Positions 7,556 through 15,281 of a stretch of DNA of 37,130 nt are shown piece by piece. The first letter of the stretch is position 1, and the number at the start of each line of letters is the position of its first letter. Source of the stretch: Planctomycetota bacterium (GTDB taxonomy: Bacteria; Planctomycetota; UBA11346); the NCBI GenBank assembly GCA_023150565.1, contig JAKLKR010000023.1, positions 1 through 37,130 of the forward strand. The letters run 5' to 3'. Under the pieces are notes generated by a model. That model made no database searches. It was not told the DNA's origin and was given only the letters and a program-made list of their open reading frames with translations. Both the position numbers and the translations under genes were made by a program.

Positions 7556-7584
7556 TTGAAGGCCTCCTGCTGCGCGGGTATGCA
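7556..7584 (+). promoter_or_regulatory. Candidate promoter of the reductase operon
   Basis: TTGAAG (7556-7561), a 17-base spacer and TATGCA (7579-7584) lie 34 bases before the first structural gene, whose ATG has a good GGAGGT site at 7605-7610. The boxes are weak, as expected for a promoter needing activation by the response regulator. No obvious repeated regulator site was found in the 125-base intergenic region. Confidence 0.35.
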
Positions 7585-7617
7585 TGACGACGCATCCCGA
7601 CCCCGGAGGTACGCGCC

Positions 7618-8523
7618 ATGCCCATGACCCGCCGCGAAGTGATCCAATCCGGCATAGCGGTCGGCGCCGGCGTGGCCGTATCCGGCGCCGCCATCGTCAG
7701 CGCCCGCGGCAAGCAGGACCATGCCGACGCCAGCGGGCCGTCGACCGTGCGCAATCTCGACACCCTGAAGAACATCCCCGCCAAACCCGGCGAGGACCCG
7801 CTCATGCGCATGCAGCGCGACCTGGTCAAGGCGATGGCCAAGCCGATGGAGCAGCGCCATTGGGTGATGGTCATCGACCAGCGCAAATGCGTCGGCTGCC
7901 ACGCCTGCACCGTGTCCTGCATCGCCGAGAACCACCTGCCGCCGGGGGTGGTCTACCGGCCGGTGGTGATCGAGGAATCCGGCTCGTTCCCGAACATCAA
8001 GCTGGAGTTCACCCCGCGGCCGTGCATGCAGTGCGACCAGCCGCCCTGCGTGCCGGTCTGTCCGGTGAGTGCGACCTGGAAACGCGCCGACGGCATCGTC
8101 GCGGTCGACTACGATGCCTGCATCGGCTGCCGCTACTGCCTGACCGCCTGCCCCTACGGCGCCCGCACCAGCGACTTCGGCGAGGACTACCAGGCCAAGG
8201 CTGCGATCGGCGCCGATGGCCAGGCCGTGGCCGGCGCACAGGCGACGCCCAACGAGGGCAAGCCCAGCCCGGAATACGGCAAGTCCTGGGACCGGAAGGG
8301 TCACGCATCCCCGGCCGGCAACGCGCGCAAGTGCCATTTCTGCCTGCATAAGCTCGAGAACGGGCAGCTGCCCGCCTGCACCAGCACCTGCATCGGTCGG
8401 GCGACCTACTTCGGGGACTCCAACGATCCCGACAGCCTGGTCAGCGAGCTGATCACCAAGCACAACGTGCAGACGCTGCTGCCCCACAAGGGCACCAGGC
8501 CGCGCGTCTACTACATCGTCTGA
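7618..8523 (+). CDS. ttrB: Four-cluster [4Fe-4S] electron-transfer subunit, TtrB/SrdB-like
   Basis: 301 aa. N-terminal twin-arginine signal (TRREVIQSG plus hydrophobic stretch to about residue 27) directs export. Four ferredoxin-type cysteine groups are complete: C91/94/97/101, C136/139/144/148, C168/171/174/178 and C239/242/254/258. The protein passes electrons from the NrfD-type membrane subunit to the molybdopterin subunit. Gene order B-C-A matches ttrBCA of Salmonella and srdBCA of selenate-respiring Bacillus. An insertion between the third and fourth groups (about residues 185-238) is longer than in minimal DMSO-reductase B subunits. The symbol denotes family similarity, not proven substrate. 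Confidence 0.88.
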   Translation: MPMTRREVIQSGIAVGAGVAVSGAAIVSARGKQDHADASGPSTVRNLDTLKNIPAKPGEDPLMRMQRDLVKAMAKPMEQRHWVMVIDQRKCVGCHACTVSCIAENHLPPGVVYRPVVIEESGSFPNIKLEFTPRPCMQCDQPPCVPVCPVSATWKRADGIVAVDYDACIGCRYCLTACPYGARTSDFGEDYQAKAAIGADGQAVAGAQATPNEGKPSPEYGKSWDRKGHASPAGNARKCHFCLHKLENGQLPACTSTCIGRATYFGDSNDPDSLVSELITKHNVQTLLPHKGTRPRVYYIV

Positions 8524-8533
8524 GGAGCGTACC

Positions 8534-9679
8534 ATGAGCGACAGCACTCCCGCGTCCGCACCGCTTGCCCGAGCCACCCTGTGGGGCCTGTGGGCGATCC
8601 TCCTCGGCCTCGGCTGCATCGGCATGTGGCTGCGCATCACCCAGGGCCATCTGCCCGCCGGCTATGGATCCTACGCCCCCTGGGGCCTGTGGATCGCCAT
8701 CTATTTCCACGGCGTCGGCATCGCCGGCGGCGCCTTCGCCCTCGGCGCCCTCGGCTACATCCTCGATTGGCCGGGGTTCACCGACCGCAAGGCCCTGCGC
8801 ACCACCGTCATCCTCAGCTTCGCCGCCTTCATGCCCGCCTTCCTCGGCGTGTGGCTCGACCTCGGCCACCCCGAGCGCGCCGCGGCGATCCTGCTGAGCC
8901 CGAACTTCACCAGCATGATGGCCTTCAACGCCTGGATGTATAACGGCTTCATGGTGGTCGCCGGCGCCGCCTTCCTGCTGTCCTACGCCAAGCAGTCGAG
9001 CTGGCTCAAGCCCCTGCTGTGCCTGGCCGGCGTCCTGTCCCTGATGTTCCCCAGCCAGTCCGGCGCCTTCTTCGGCGTGGTCGATGCCAAGCCGTTCTGG
9101 AACAGCGCCTTGATGCCGATGCTCTTCCTCACCGGCGCGGTCACCGCCGGCGCCGCCATGCTGCTGGCGGTGCGGGGACTGGTGCGCGGGGGCGACGAGG
9201 ATCATGCCATCGCCCGCCTGCGCACCGTGGTGCTGGCCGGCATCGCCGCCTACGCCGTCTTCGAGTTCGCCGAGTTTTCCATCGCCCTATGGAATCCCTC
9301 CGTGCACGCCCCGGAGGTCGAACTGATCATGTGGGGCCCCTTCTGGTGGGTGTTCTGGATCGTCCATCTGGCGGTCGGCATGGCCCTGCCGGCCCTGCTG
9401 CTGCTGAGCCGCTCGCGCCAGGCCTGGTGGTGGGGCGCCCTGCTGGTCTCGATCTGCTTCATCAGTTCGCGCCTGAACGTGCTCATCCCCGGCCAGGCGA
9501 CCGGCGATCTGCTCGGACTGCAGAGCGCCTTCCAGCACGAACGCCTGACCTTCGTCTACCAGGCCACCGCCATGGAGTATCTGGTCGGCCTGTTCCTGGT
9601 CGCCCTCGGCATGGGCGTCTTCTGGATCGGACAGCGCATCGACTCCCTCCTGGCCGCCAAGGCCGGAACCAACGCCTGA
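8534..9679 (+). CDS. ttrC: NrfD/PsrC-type membrane subunit, TtrC/SrdC-like
   Basis: 381 aa, about nine to ten transmembrane helices. Early motif PAGYGSYAPWGLWIAIYFHG and later HPERAAAILLSPNFTSMMAF are typical of NrfD-family quinol-interacting subunits. It anchors the complex and takes electrons from quinol. A GAGGAG ribosome-binding site precedes the ATG, 10 bases after the ttrB stop. No haem-binding motif is evident, so electrons probably pass from quinol to the TtrB clusters directly. Confidence 0.88.
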   Translation: MSDSTPASAPLARATLWGLWAILLGLGCIGMWLRITQGHLPAGYGSYAPWGLWIAIYFHGVGIAGGAFALGALGYILDWPGFTDRKALRTTVILSFAAFMPAFLGVWLDLGHPERAAAILLSPNFTSMMAFNAWMYNGFMVVAGAAFLLSYAKQSSWLKPLLCLAGVLSLMFPSQSGAFFGVVDAKPFWNSALMPMLFLTGAVTAGAAMLLAVRGLVRGGDEDHAIARLRTVVLAGIAAYAVFEFAEFSIALWNPSVHAPEVELIMWGPFWWVFWIVHLAVGMALPALLLLSRSRQAWWWGALLVSICFISSRLNVLIPGQATGDLLGLQSAFQHERLTFVYQATAMEYLVGLFLVALGMGVFWIGQRIDSLLAAKAGTNA

Positions 9680-9686
9680 GGTGGAC

Positions 9687-12600
9687 ATGAGCAACGACAA
9701 CGACCAGGCCCTCAAGACCCGCCGCGGCTTCCTCGCCGGCGGTGCGCTCCTCGGCACCGGGCTCTTCGCGTCCATCCTGGGTGCCAGCGAAGACCGCCAG
9801 GTCGCCACCGGGGCGGCCATCCTCGACACCACGAGGCCGGACAGCCCGGATCCGCGCGTCGACGGCGGCAATGTCATCCTCACCGCCTGCCTGCAGTGCA
9901 ACACCGGCTGCGGGATCAAATGCCGGATGCAGGACGGGGTGGTGACCAAGATCGACGGCAACCCCTATGCGCCGTGGACCCTGCTGCCGCACCTGCCCTA
10001 CGCCACCAAGGCCGCCGACGCCCTGCCGGTGGACGGCGGCATCTGCCCCAAGGGCCAGGCCGGGCTGCAGAGCGCCTACGACCCCTACCGCATCCGCAAG
10101 GTGCTCAAGCGCGCCGGCAGGCGCGGCGAGAACAAGTGGGTCAGCATCCCCTTCACGCAGGCCATCCAGGAGATCAGCGACGGCGGCAAGCTGTTCGCCG
10201 ACGTGCCGGGCGAAGCGGACCGCGTCGTCCAGGGCCTCAAGAGCCTGATGACGCTGACCGACGGCAAGCTGGCCAAGGCCATGGCCGGCGCGGTCAAGAA
10301 GATTTGGGACGAGAAGGACAAGGCCAAGAAGGCCGCGCTGGTGGCCGCCTTCAAGAGCGAGTTCGCCGCCCATCTCGACAAGCTCATCGACCCCGACCAC
10401 CCGGACCTCGGGCCGAAGAACAACCAGATCGTGGTCAACTGGGGCCGCCTGAAGGACGGGCGCGGAGACTTCTACAAGCGCTTCGCCGCCGCCCTCGGCA
10501 CCACCAACGCCCACGGCCACACCACCGTCTGCCAGGGCTCGCTGTACTTCACCTGCAAGGCGATCTCGGAGCAGTACATCGGCGGCAAGTTCAGCGACGG
10601 CCAGAAGTTCTACTGGCAGGCCGACACCGAGAACAGCGCCTTCATCCTCTTCGTCGGCGCCAACCTCTTCGAGGCCAACTACGGTCCGCCCAACCGCACC
10701 GTGCGCCTGACCGGCAACCTGGTCAGCGGCAAGACGCGGATCGCGGTCGCCGACCCGCGCTTCTCCAAGCTCGCGAGCAAGGCGTGGAAGTGGCTGCCGC
10801 TGAAGCCGGGCACCGACACCGCGGTGGCCATGGCCATCATGCGCTGGATGTTCGACGAGAAGCGCATCGATGCGAAGTTCCTCGGCTGCGCCAACAAGGC
10901 GGCGGCGAAGGCGGCCGGCGAGGATTCCTGGAGCAATGCCACCTGGCTGGTGGCGATCAAGGATGGCAGACCCGGCAAGCTGGTGCGCGCCGCCGACATC
11001 GGGCTGATCGCCGCCGAGAAGCGCAAGGTGGTCGACAAGGAGACCAAGGAGGAGAAGGAGTACGACGAGAAGTTCTTCGTGGTGATGGTCGGCGGCAAGC
11101 CGACCGCCGTCGACCCCAATGACGACAAGGCCGCCGTCACCGGCGACCTCTTCGTAGACGCCACCCTTGCCGACGGCACCAAGGTCAAGAGCGGCCTGCA
11201 GATCCTGCGCGACAACGCCAGCGAGAGGTCGGTCGCCGAATGGGCCGCCATCGCCGACGTCAAGGCCGACGATGTGATCGCCGTCGCCCGCGAACTGACC
11301 AGCCACGGCAAGCAGGCGGCGGTGGACATCCACCGCGGTCCGGCGCAGCACACCAACGGCTTCTACAACGTGCTGTCGTGGATGAGCATCAACATGCTGC
11401 TGGGCAACTTCGATGCCAAGGGCGGGATGATCAAGGCGACCACCTACGACACCGGCGGCAAGGGCAAGTGGTTCGACCTCAAGGCCCATCCCGGCAAGGT
11501 CGCCAGCTTCGGGGTCAGCTCGATCCGCCACGGGGTGGACTACGAGAAGACCACGCTGTTCAGCGGCTATCCCGCCAAGCGCAACTGGTACCCGCTCTCC
11601 AGCGACATGTACCAGGAGGTCATCCCCTCGATCGGGGACGCCTACCCCTATCCGTGCAAGGTGCTGTTCACCTACATGGGGGCGCCGACCTACGCCCTGC
11701 CGGCCGGCCACACCAACATCGAGATCCTCTGCGATCTGGAGAAGGTGCCGCTGTACGTCGCCAACGACATCCTGGTCGGCTCGAGCTCGATGTATGCCGA
11801 CTACATCTTCCCCGATACCAGCTTCCTGGAGCGCTGGGAGTTCCAGGGCAGCCACCCCAGCATCCCCAACAGGGTCCAGCCGGTGCGCCAGCCGGTGATC
11901 CCGCCCATCCCCGAGGACGTCACCGTCTTCGGCCAGGCCCACCCGGCGAACCTTGAAGCGATGATCCTCGGCTTCGCTGAATACCTCAAGCTGCCCGGCT
12001 TCGGCGACCACGGCTTCGCCGAAGGCAAGCCGCTCAAGCACCAGGACGACCTGATGCTGCGCGGAGTCGGCAACCTCGCCTTCGGCGAGAAGGCCGACGG
12101 CTCCGCTTCGCTGCCGGATGCCGATGAGGCCGAGATCGGGATGTTCCTCCAGGCCCGCCGCTTCCTGCCCAAATCGGTCTTCGATCCCGAACGCTGGAAG
12201 GCGACGGTGGGGGCGGCGATGTGGCCCAAGCTGGTCTACCTGCTCAATCGCGGCGGCCGCTTCGAGGACCACGAGAAGGGCCACAAGGGCGAGCGCCACG
12301 CCCATCCCTATGCCGCGCTGCTCAACCTCTACCAGGAGAAGACCGCGGGCACCATCCACTCGGGCACCGGCAAGCCCAATCCGGGGGTCGCCACCTGGCT
12401 GCCGGTCCGCGGCTACGACGGCAAGGAGCCCGAGGCCCTGCGCCAGGGGCACGACCTCGCCCTGGTCACCCACCGCACCATCACCCAGACCAAGAGCCGC
12501 ACCATCGCCGACCCCTGGCTGTCGCCGGTCATGCCCGACAACGGCATCCTGGTGCATCCCGACGACGCCGCCCGCCTCGGACTTGCCGCCGGACAGCTGG

Positions 12601-12938
12601 TGAAGGTGGTCAGCGCCACCAACCCCGGTGGCGAATGGCCGCTGGGCGCCGGCCGGACCAAGGCCATGGTCGGCCGGGTGGTCACCACCCAGACGGTGCG
12701 CCCGGGGGTGATCAGCTTCGCCCTCGGCTTCGGCCACTGGTCGACCGGCGCGGGCGACCTGGTGGTCGATGGCCACCTGATCAAGGGCGAGCCGCGCCGC
12801 CAGGCCGGTGTCCACGCCAACGCGGCCATGTGGATCGATCCTGCGCTCAAGAACACCTGCATGGTCGATCCGGTGGGCGGCAGCGTGAGCTTCTATGACA
12901 CCCAGGTGAAGCTGGTCCCGGTGGCCCTGGCGACATGA
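9687..12938 (+). CDS. ttrA: Molybdopterin oxidoreductase catalytic subunit, TtrA/SrdA-like
   Basis: 1083 aa from the ATG at 9687, preceded by GAGGTGG; an in-frame GTG at 9681 lies inside that site. Twin-arginine signal KTRRGFLAGGALLGTG (10-25). The N-terminal [4Fe-4S] ligands are C68, C71, C75 and C120 (CLQCNTGCGIKC and GICPKGQAG). The likely Mo-ligating cysteine is C282 in HTTVCQGSLYFTCKAISEQY, a signature of the tetrathionate-reductase type. A C-terminal molybdopterin-guanine-dinucleotide binding domain follows (from about 860). The enzyme would be periplasmic. Tetrathionate, selenate or another oxyanion are all possible substrates; arsenic genes nearby make arsenic worth testing, though ArrA and ArxA belong to a different branch. 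Confidence 0.9.
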   Translation: MSNDNDQALKTRRGFLAGGALLGTGLFASILGASEDRQVATGAAILDTTRPDSPDPRVDGGNVILTACLQCNTGCGIKCRMQDGVVTKIDGNPYAPWTLLPHLPYATKAADALPVDGGICPKGQAGLQSAYDPYRIRKVLKRAGRRGENKWVSIPFTQAIQEISDGGKLFADVPGEADRVVQGLKSLMTLTDGKLAKAMAGAVKKIWDEKDKAKKAALVAAFKSEFAAHLDKLIDPDHPDLGPKNNQIVVNWGRLKDGRGDFYKRFAAALGTTNAHGHTTVCQGSLYFTCKAISEQYIGGKFSDGQKFYWQADTENSAFILFVGANLFEANYGPPNRTVRLTGNLVSGKTRIAVADPRFSKLASKAWKWLPLKPGTDTAVAMAIMRWMFDEKRIDAKFLGCANKAAAKAAGEDSWSNATWLVAIKDGRPGKLVRAADIGLIAAEKRKVVDKETKEEKEYDEKFFVVMVGGKPTAVDPNDDKAAVTGDLFVDATLADGTKVKSGLQILRDNASERSVAEWAAIADVKADDVIAVARELTSHGKQAAVDIHRGPAQHTNGFYNVLSWMSINMLLGNFDAKGGMIKATTYDTGGKGKWFDLKAHPGKVASFGVSSIRHGVDYEKTTLFSGYPAKRNWYPLSSDMYQEVIPSIGDAYPYPCKVLFTYMGAPTYALPAGHTNIEILCDLEKVPLYVANDILVGSSSMYADYIFPDTSFLERWEFQGSHPSIPNRVQPVRQPVIPPIPEDVTVFGQAHPANLEAMILGFAEYLKLPGFGDHGFAEGKPLKHQDDLMLRGVGNLAFGEKADGSASLPDADEAEIGMFLQARRFLPKSVFDPERWKATVGAAMWPKLVYLLNRGGRFEDHEKGHKGERHAHPYAALLNLYQEKTAGTIHSGTGKPNPGVATWLPVRGYDGKEPEALRQGHDLALVTHRTITQTKSRTIADPWLSPVMPDNGILVHPDDAARLGLAAGQLVKVVSATNPGGEWPLGAGRTKAMVGRVVTTQTVRPGVISFALGFGHWSTGAGDLVVDGHLIKGEPRRQAGVHANAAMWIDPALKNTCMVDPVGGSVSFYDTQVKLVPVALAT

Positions 12939-12997
12939 TCCAGATCAAGGACAGCCCCCGCCCGGCCACTACCCTGCCCATCTGAACCCGGATCCGA

Positions 12998-13091
12998 TCC
13001 CGGCCGCCTACCGCGCCTCCCGGCGCCATGGCGGCCGGGACGGGGTCCCGCCGGAAACGGCGGCACCTCCCATGACGCCCGCCCCGCGGGC
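12998..13091 (+). promoter_or_regulatory. Structured moaA leader, candidate Moco riboswitch
   Basis: The 171-base leader contains: an 11-bp perfect stem 12998-13008/13030-13040 enclosing a 5-bp hairpin (13013-13017/13022-13026); a 6-bp stem capped by a GAAA tetraloop (13048-13053, loop 13054-13057, 13058-13063) followed by CACCTCCC; and a 6-bp hairpin 13077-13082/13086-13091 just before the moaA ribosome-binding site. A competing hairpin 13037-13041/13045-13049 would disrupt the first two. A GNRA-capped stem next to a CCTCCC run, directly upstream of moaA, recalls the Moco RNA motif, but I cannot align it to the family model. Confidence 0.45.
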
Positions 13092-13109
13092 CGAGGAAAG
13101 GACTCCCTG

Positions 13110-14030
13110 ATGTACCTCCGCGTGTCGGTCACCGACCGCTGCAACCTGCGTTGCACCTACTGCCTGCCGGAACGGGCGCGCTTCGCCCCCGACCCCGCTG
13201 CCCCCGACGAGATCGACCGCCTGATGGCGGCGGTGTGCGCCGCCGCCGGGGTGCGCAAGATCCGCATCACCGGCGGCGAACCGACCCTGGCCCCGGCCCT
13301 GCTCCAGCACATCCGCACCGCCGCCTGGCTGGTGCCGACGGTGGGCATGACCAGCAACGGGGTGCTGCTCGCGGGCATGGCGGGCGAACTGCGCGCCGCC
13401 GGGCTCGGCCGGCTCAACATCAGCCTCGACGCCGCCGATGCCGCCGGCTTCCGGCGCGCCACCCGCCGCGACCGCTTCGCCCAGGTGGTGGAGGGCATCC
13501 GCGCCGCCCGCGCCGCCGGCTTCGCCCCGCTCAAGCTCAACGCGGTCGCCACCACCGACACCGACGCCCCCGCCCTGGCGCGCTTCGCCATCGCCGAAGG
13601 CGTGCACCTGCGCTTCATCGAGCTGATGGACATCGGCGAGGCGCACACGGGTTGGGCAGGGCGCCATGTCGCCTCGGCGGCGCTGCGCGACCGCCTGGCC
13701 GCCGCCGGCCTGGCGCTGCGCGAGGAGCCGGAGCGCGACGAGCCCACCAGCCGGGTGTGGACCATTCCCGGGGTCGACCCGGCGCGCACCACCCTCGGCT
13801 TCATCACCACCGTCAGCGACCCCTTCTGCGCCACCTGCGACCGCATCCGCCTGAGCAGCCGGGGCCGCCTGCACACCTGCCTGTTCGACGAGCGCGGCAC
13901 CGACCTGCTGGCGCCGCTGCGCGCCGGCGACCTCGCCGGCCTCGACGCCGCGATCCGGCGGGCGGTGGCGGCCAAGGCCCCGCCCGCGCACTTCCGCCGC
14001 GAGGGCGTGATGGCGGGCATCGGCGGCTGA
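13110..14030 (+). CDS. moaA: GTP 3',8-cyclase MoaA (molybdenum cofactor synthesis)
   Basis: 306 aa radical-SAM enzyme of the first step of molybdopterin synthesis. The SAM cluster ligands are C11, C15 and C18 (CNLRCTYC); the second cluster ligands are C240, C243 and C257 (FCATCDRIRL ... HTCLF); GGE at about 55-57 is conserved. The C-terminal Gly-Gly needed for catalysis is present. The N-terminus starts directly at YLRVSVTDRC and so lacks the 10-20 residues that usually precede this motif; a GAGGAAAGGA ribosome-binding site supports this ATG. It sits 171 bases after the molybdoenzyme gene, suggesting dedicated cofactor supply. No other moa/moe genes are in the window. Confidence 0.94.
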   Translation: MYLRVSVTDRCNLRCTYCLPERARFAPDPAAPDEIDRLMAAVCAAAGVRKIRITGGEPTLAPALLQHIRTAAWLVPTVGMTSNGVLLAGMAGELRAAGLGRLNISLDAADAAGFRRATRRDRFAQVVEGIRAARAAGFAPLKLNAVATTDTDAPALARFAIAEGVHLRFIELMDIGEAHTGWAGRHVASAALRDRLAAAGLALREEPERDEPTSRVWTIPGVDPARTTLGFITTVSDPFCATCDRIRLSSRGRLHTCLFDERGTDLLAPLRAGDLAGLDAAIRRAVAAKAPPAHFRREGVMAGIGG

Positions 14031-15278
14031 TCAGCCGGAGCCCATACGCCAGCCCACCGCCAGCAGCAGCAGGGCCTTGCCGCGCTTGTCGGCGCTCGGG
14101 TGGTGGAGCCAGGCGGGCAGCAGCTCGAGCCCTTCGCGCAGGCGCGCGCTGAGCGGGTCGGCGTCGGACAGGCCGGCCAGGCGGCGGTCGAGCCATTCGC
14201 GCAGCAGGTCGGCGCCCAGGCGCAGGTCGCTGCGCACGGTGCGCTCGGTCAGGCCGAGCCGGCGCGCGAGTTCGGCCTGGGTGGCGTCCTCGGCCAGCAC
14301 CGCGACCACCACCGACACCGCGCGCGCGGCGTCGGCGCGGCGCGGCGCGGTGTCGGCGGAGAAGGCCGCCAGCGCGGCGCGCCAGTCGTCGGCGTGGCGC
14401 TCGACCTCGGCGGCGGGATCGATGCGCTCGGCGGGCGGCCCGCCGCCCGCGGCCGGGCGCCCCAGGCGGTCGCGCACGAAGTTGACCAGGGTGCGGCCGA
14501 GGTAGGGGCGGAAGGCCCCGCGCGCCGGGTCGTAGCGCCGGCGCAGGCCTTCCTTCCACGCCCGCCCGCTGTGCTCGCCGCGGGTCAGCGGCTGCTCCAG
14601 CTCGCAGAAGAACTCCTGCACCAGGTCCTCGAGCTGGTCGCGCTGCAGGCGGAAGCGCTGCGCCACCAGGTCGAGGCAGGGGTCGAGGTAGTATTCGGCG
14701 AAGCGCAGCGACTTGGGCGCGTCGGGATCGGTGCGCGCCAGGGCCACGCTGGCGCGGGTGTCGGCCTCGTCCCAGGTGCGCGGACGGGCGTCGGGGTCGG
14801 CGCCATCGCGGTAGAGCAGCTCCAGGCAGGCCGCCGCCTCGGCCACCCCGTTGTGCGCCGCCTTGCGCAGCCAGCGCGCGGCCGCGAGCGGATCAGCCTC
14901 GACCCCGCTGCCGGCGGCGTGCAGCAGGGCGAGGTTGAACTGCGCCACCCCCAGGCCGCCGCGCGCCGCCTCGGCGCACCAGCGCGCGGCGACCGTGGCA
15001 TCGGCGGCGGCGCCGGCGCCGCCCTGGGCATGGAGCAGGCCGAGCAGGAAGCAGGCGCGGGCATGGCCGGCCGCGGCGGCGGCCTCGAGCAGGGCGCGCG
15101 CACGCCGCCGGCCGGCGGGATCGTCGCCGGCAAGCAGCAGTTCGGCCAGGCGGAAGCGCGACGGAGCGTGCCCGGCGCGGTCGCCCTGGTCGAGCAGGTC
15201 GGCGGCCTCGGCGCGCGCCGCCTGGTCGCCGCGGGCGAGCAGCTCCTTGGCGCGCAGGTAGCCGGCGTCGGCGTCCAT
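14031..15278 (-). CDS. Sel1-repeat protein fused to a sigma-70-like domain
   Basis: 415 aa. Residues 1-165 form Sel1-type tetratricopeptide-like repeats (for example ACFLLGLLHAQGGAGAAADA and AQFNLALLHAAGSGVEADPL). Residues about 190-275 resemble sigma-70 region 2 (DQLEDLVQEFFCELEQPL; YLGRTLVNFVRDRLGR). Residues about 330-362 form a region-4-type helix-turn-helix (ATQAELARRLGLTERTVRSD). A C-terminal 50 residues are unassigned. The order, repeats before sigma domains, is unusual. It begins three bases after the TonB-receptor stop, so the two are probably cotranscribed, and it converges head-on with moaA without a gap. A promoter-selecting role is inferred only from the domains. Confidence 0.72.
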   Translation of the reverse strand: MDADAGYLRAKELLARGDQAARAEAADLLDQGDRAGHAPSRFRLAELLLAGDDPAGRRRARALLEAAAAAGHARACFLLGLLHAQGGAGAAADATVAARWCAEAARGGLGVAQFNLALLHAAGSGVEADPLAAARWLRKAAHNGVAEAAACLELLYRDGADPDARPRTWDEADTRASVALARTDPDAPKSLRFAEYYLDPCLDLVAQRFRLQRDQLEDLVQEFFCELEQPLTRGEHSGRAWKEGLRRRYDPARGAFRPYLGRTLVNFVRDRLGRPAAGGGPPAERIDPAAEVERHADDWRAALAAFSADTAPRRADAARAVSVVVAVLAEDATQAELARRLGLTERTVRSDLRLGADLLREWLDRRLAGLSDADPLSARLREGLELLPAWLHHPSADKRGKALLLLAVGWRMGSG

Positions 15279-15281
15279 GGT

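Noticed and set aside
9483..12815. A 1110-codon open frame on the minus strand opposite ttrA
   Set aside because: It arises from the strong GC bias at third codon positions; its translation is low-complexity (Val/Gly/Ala/His/Asp) with no family features, whereas the plus strand encodes a complete molybdoenzyme.
9687..12938. Catalytic subunit as ArrA arsenate reductase or ArxA arsenite oxidase
   Set aside because: Length, the VCQGSLYF motif and the B-C-A gene order fit the TtrA/SrdA branch; ArrA and ArxA are shorter and differ around the Mo ligand. Substrate remains open.
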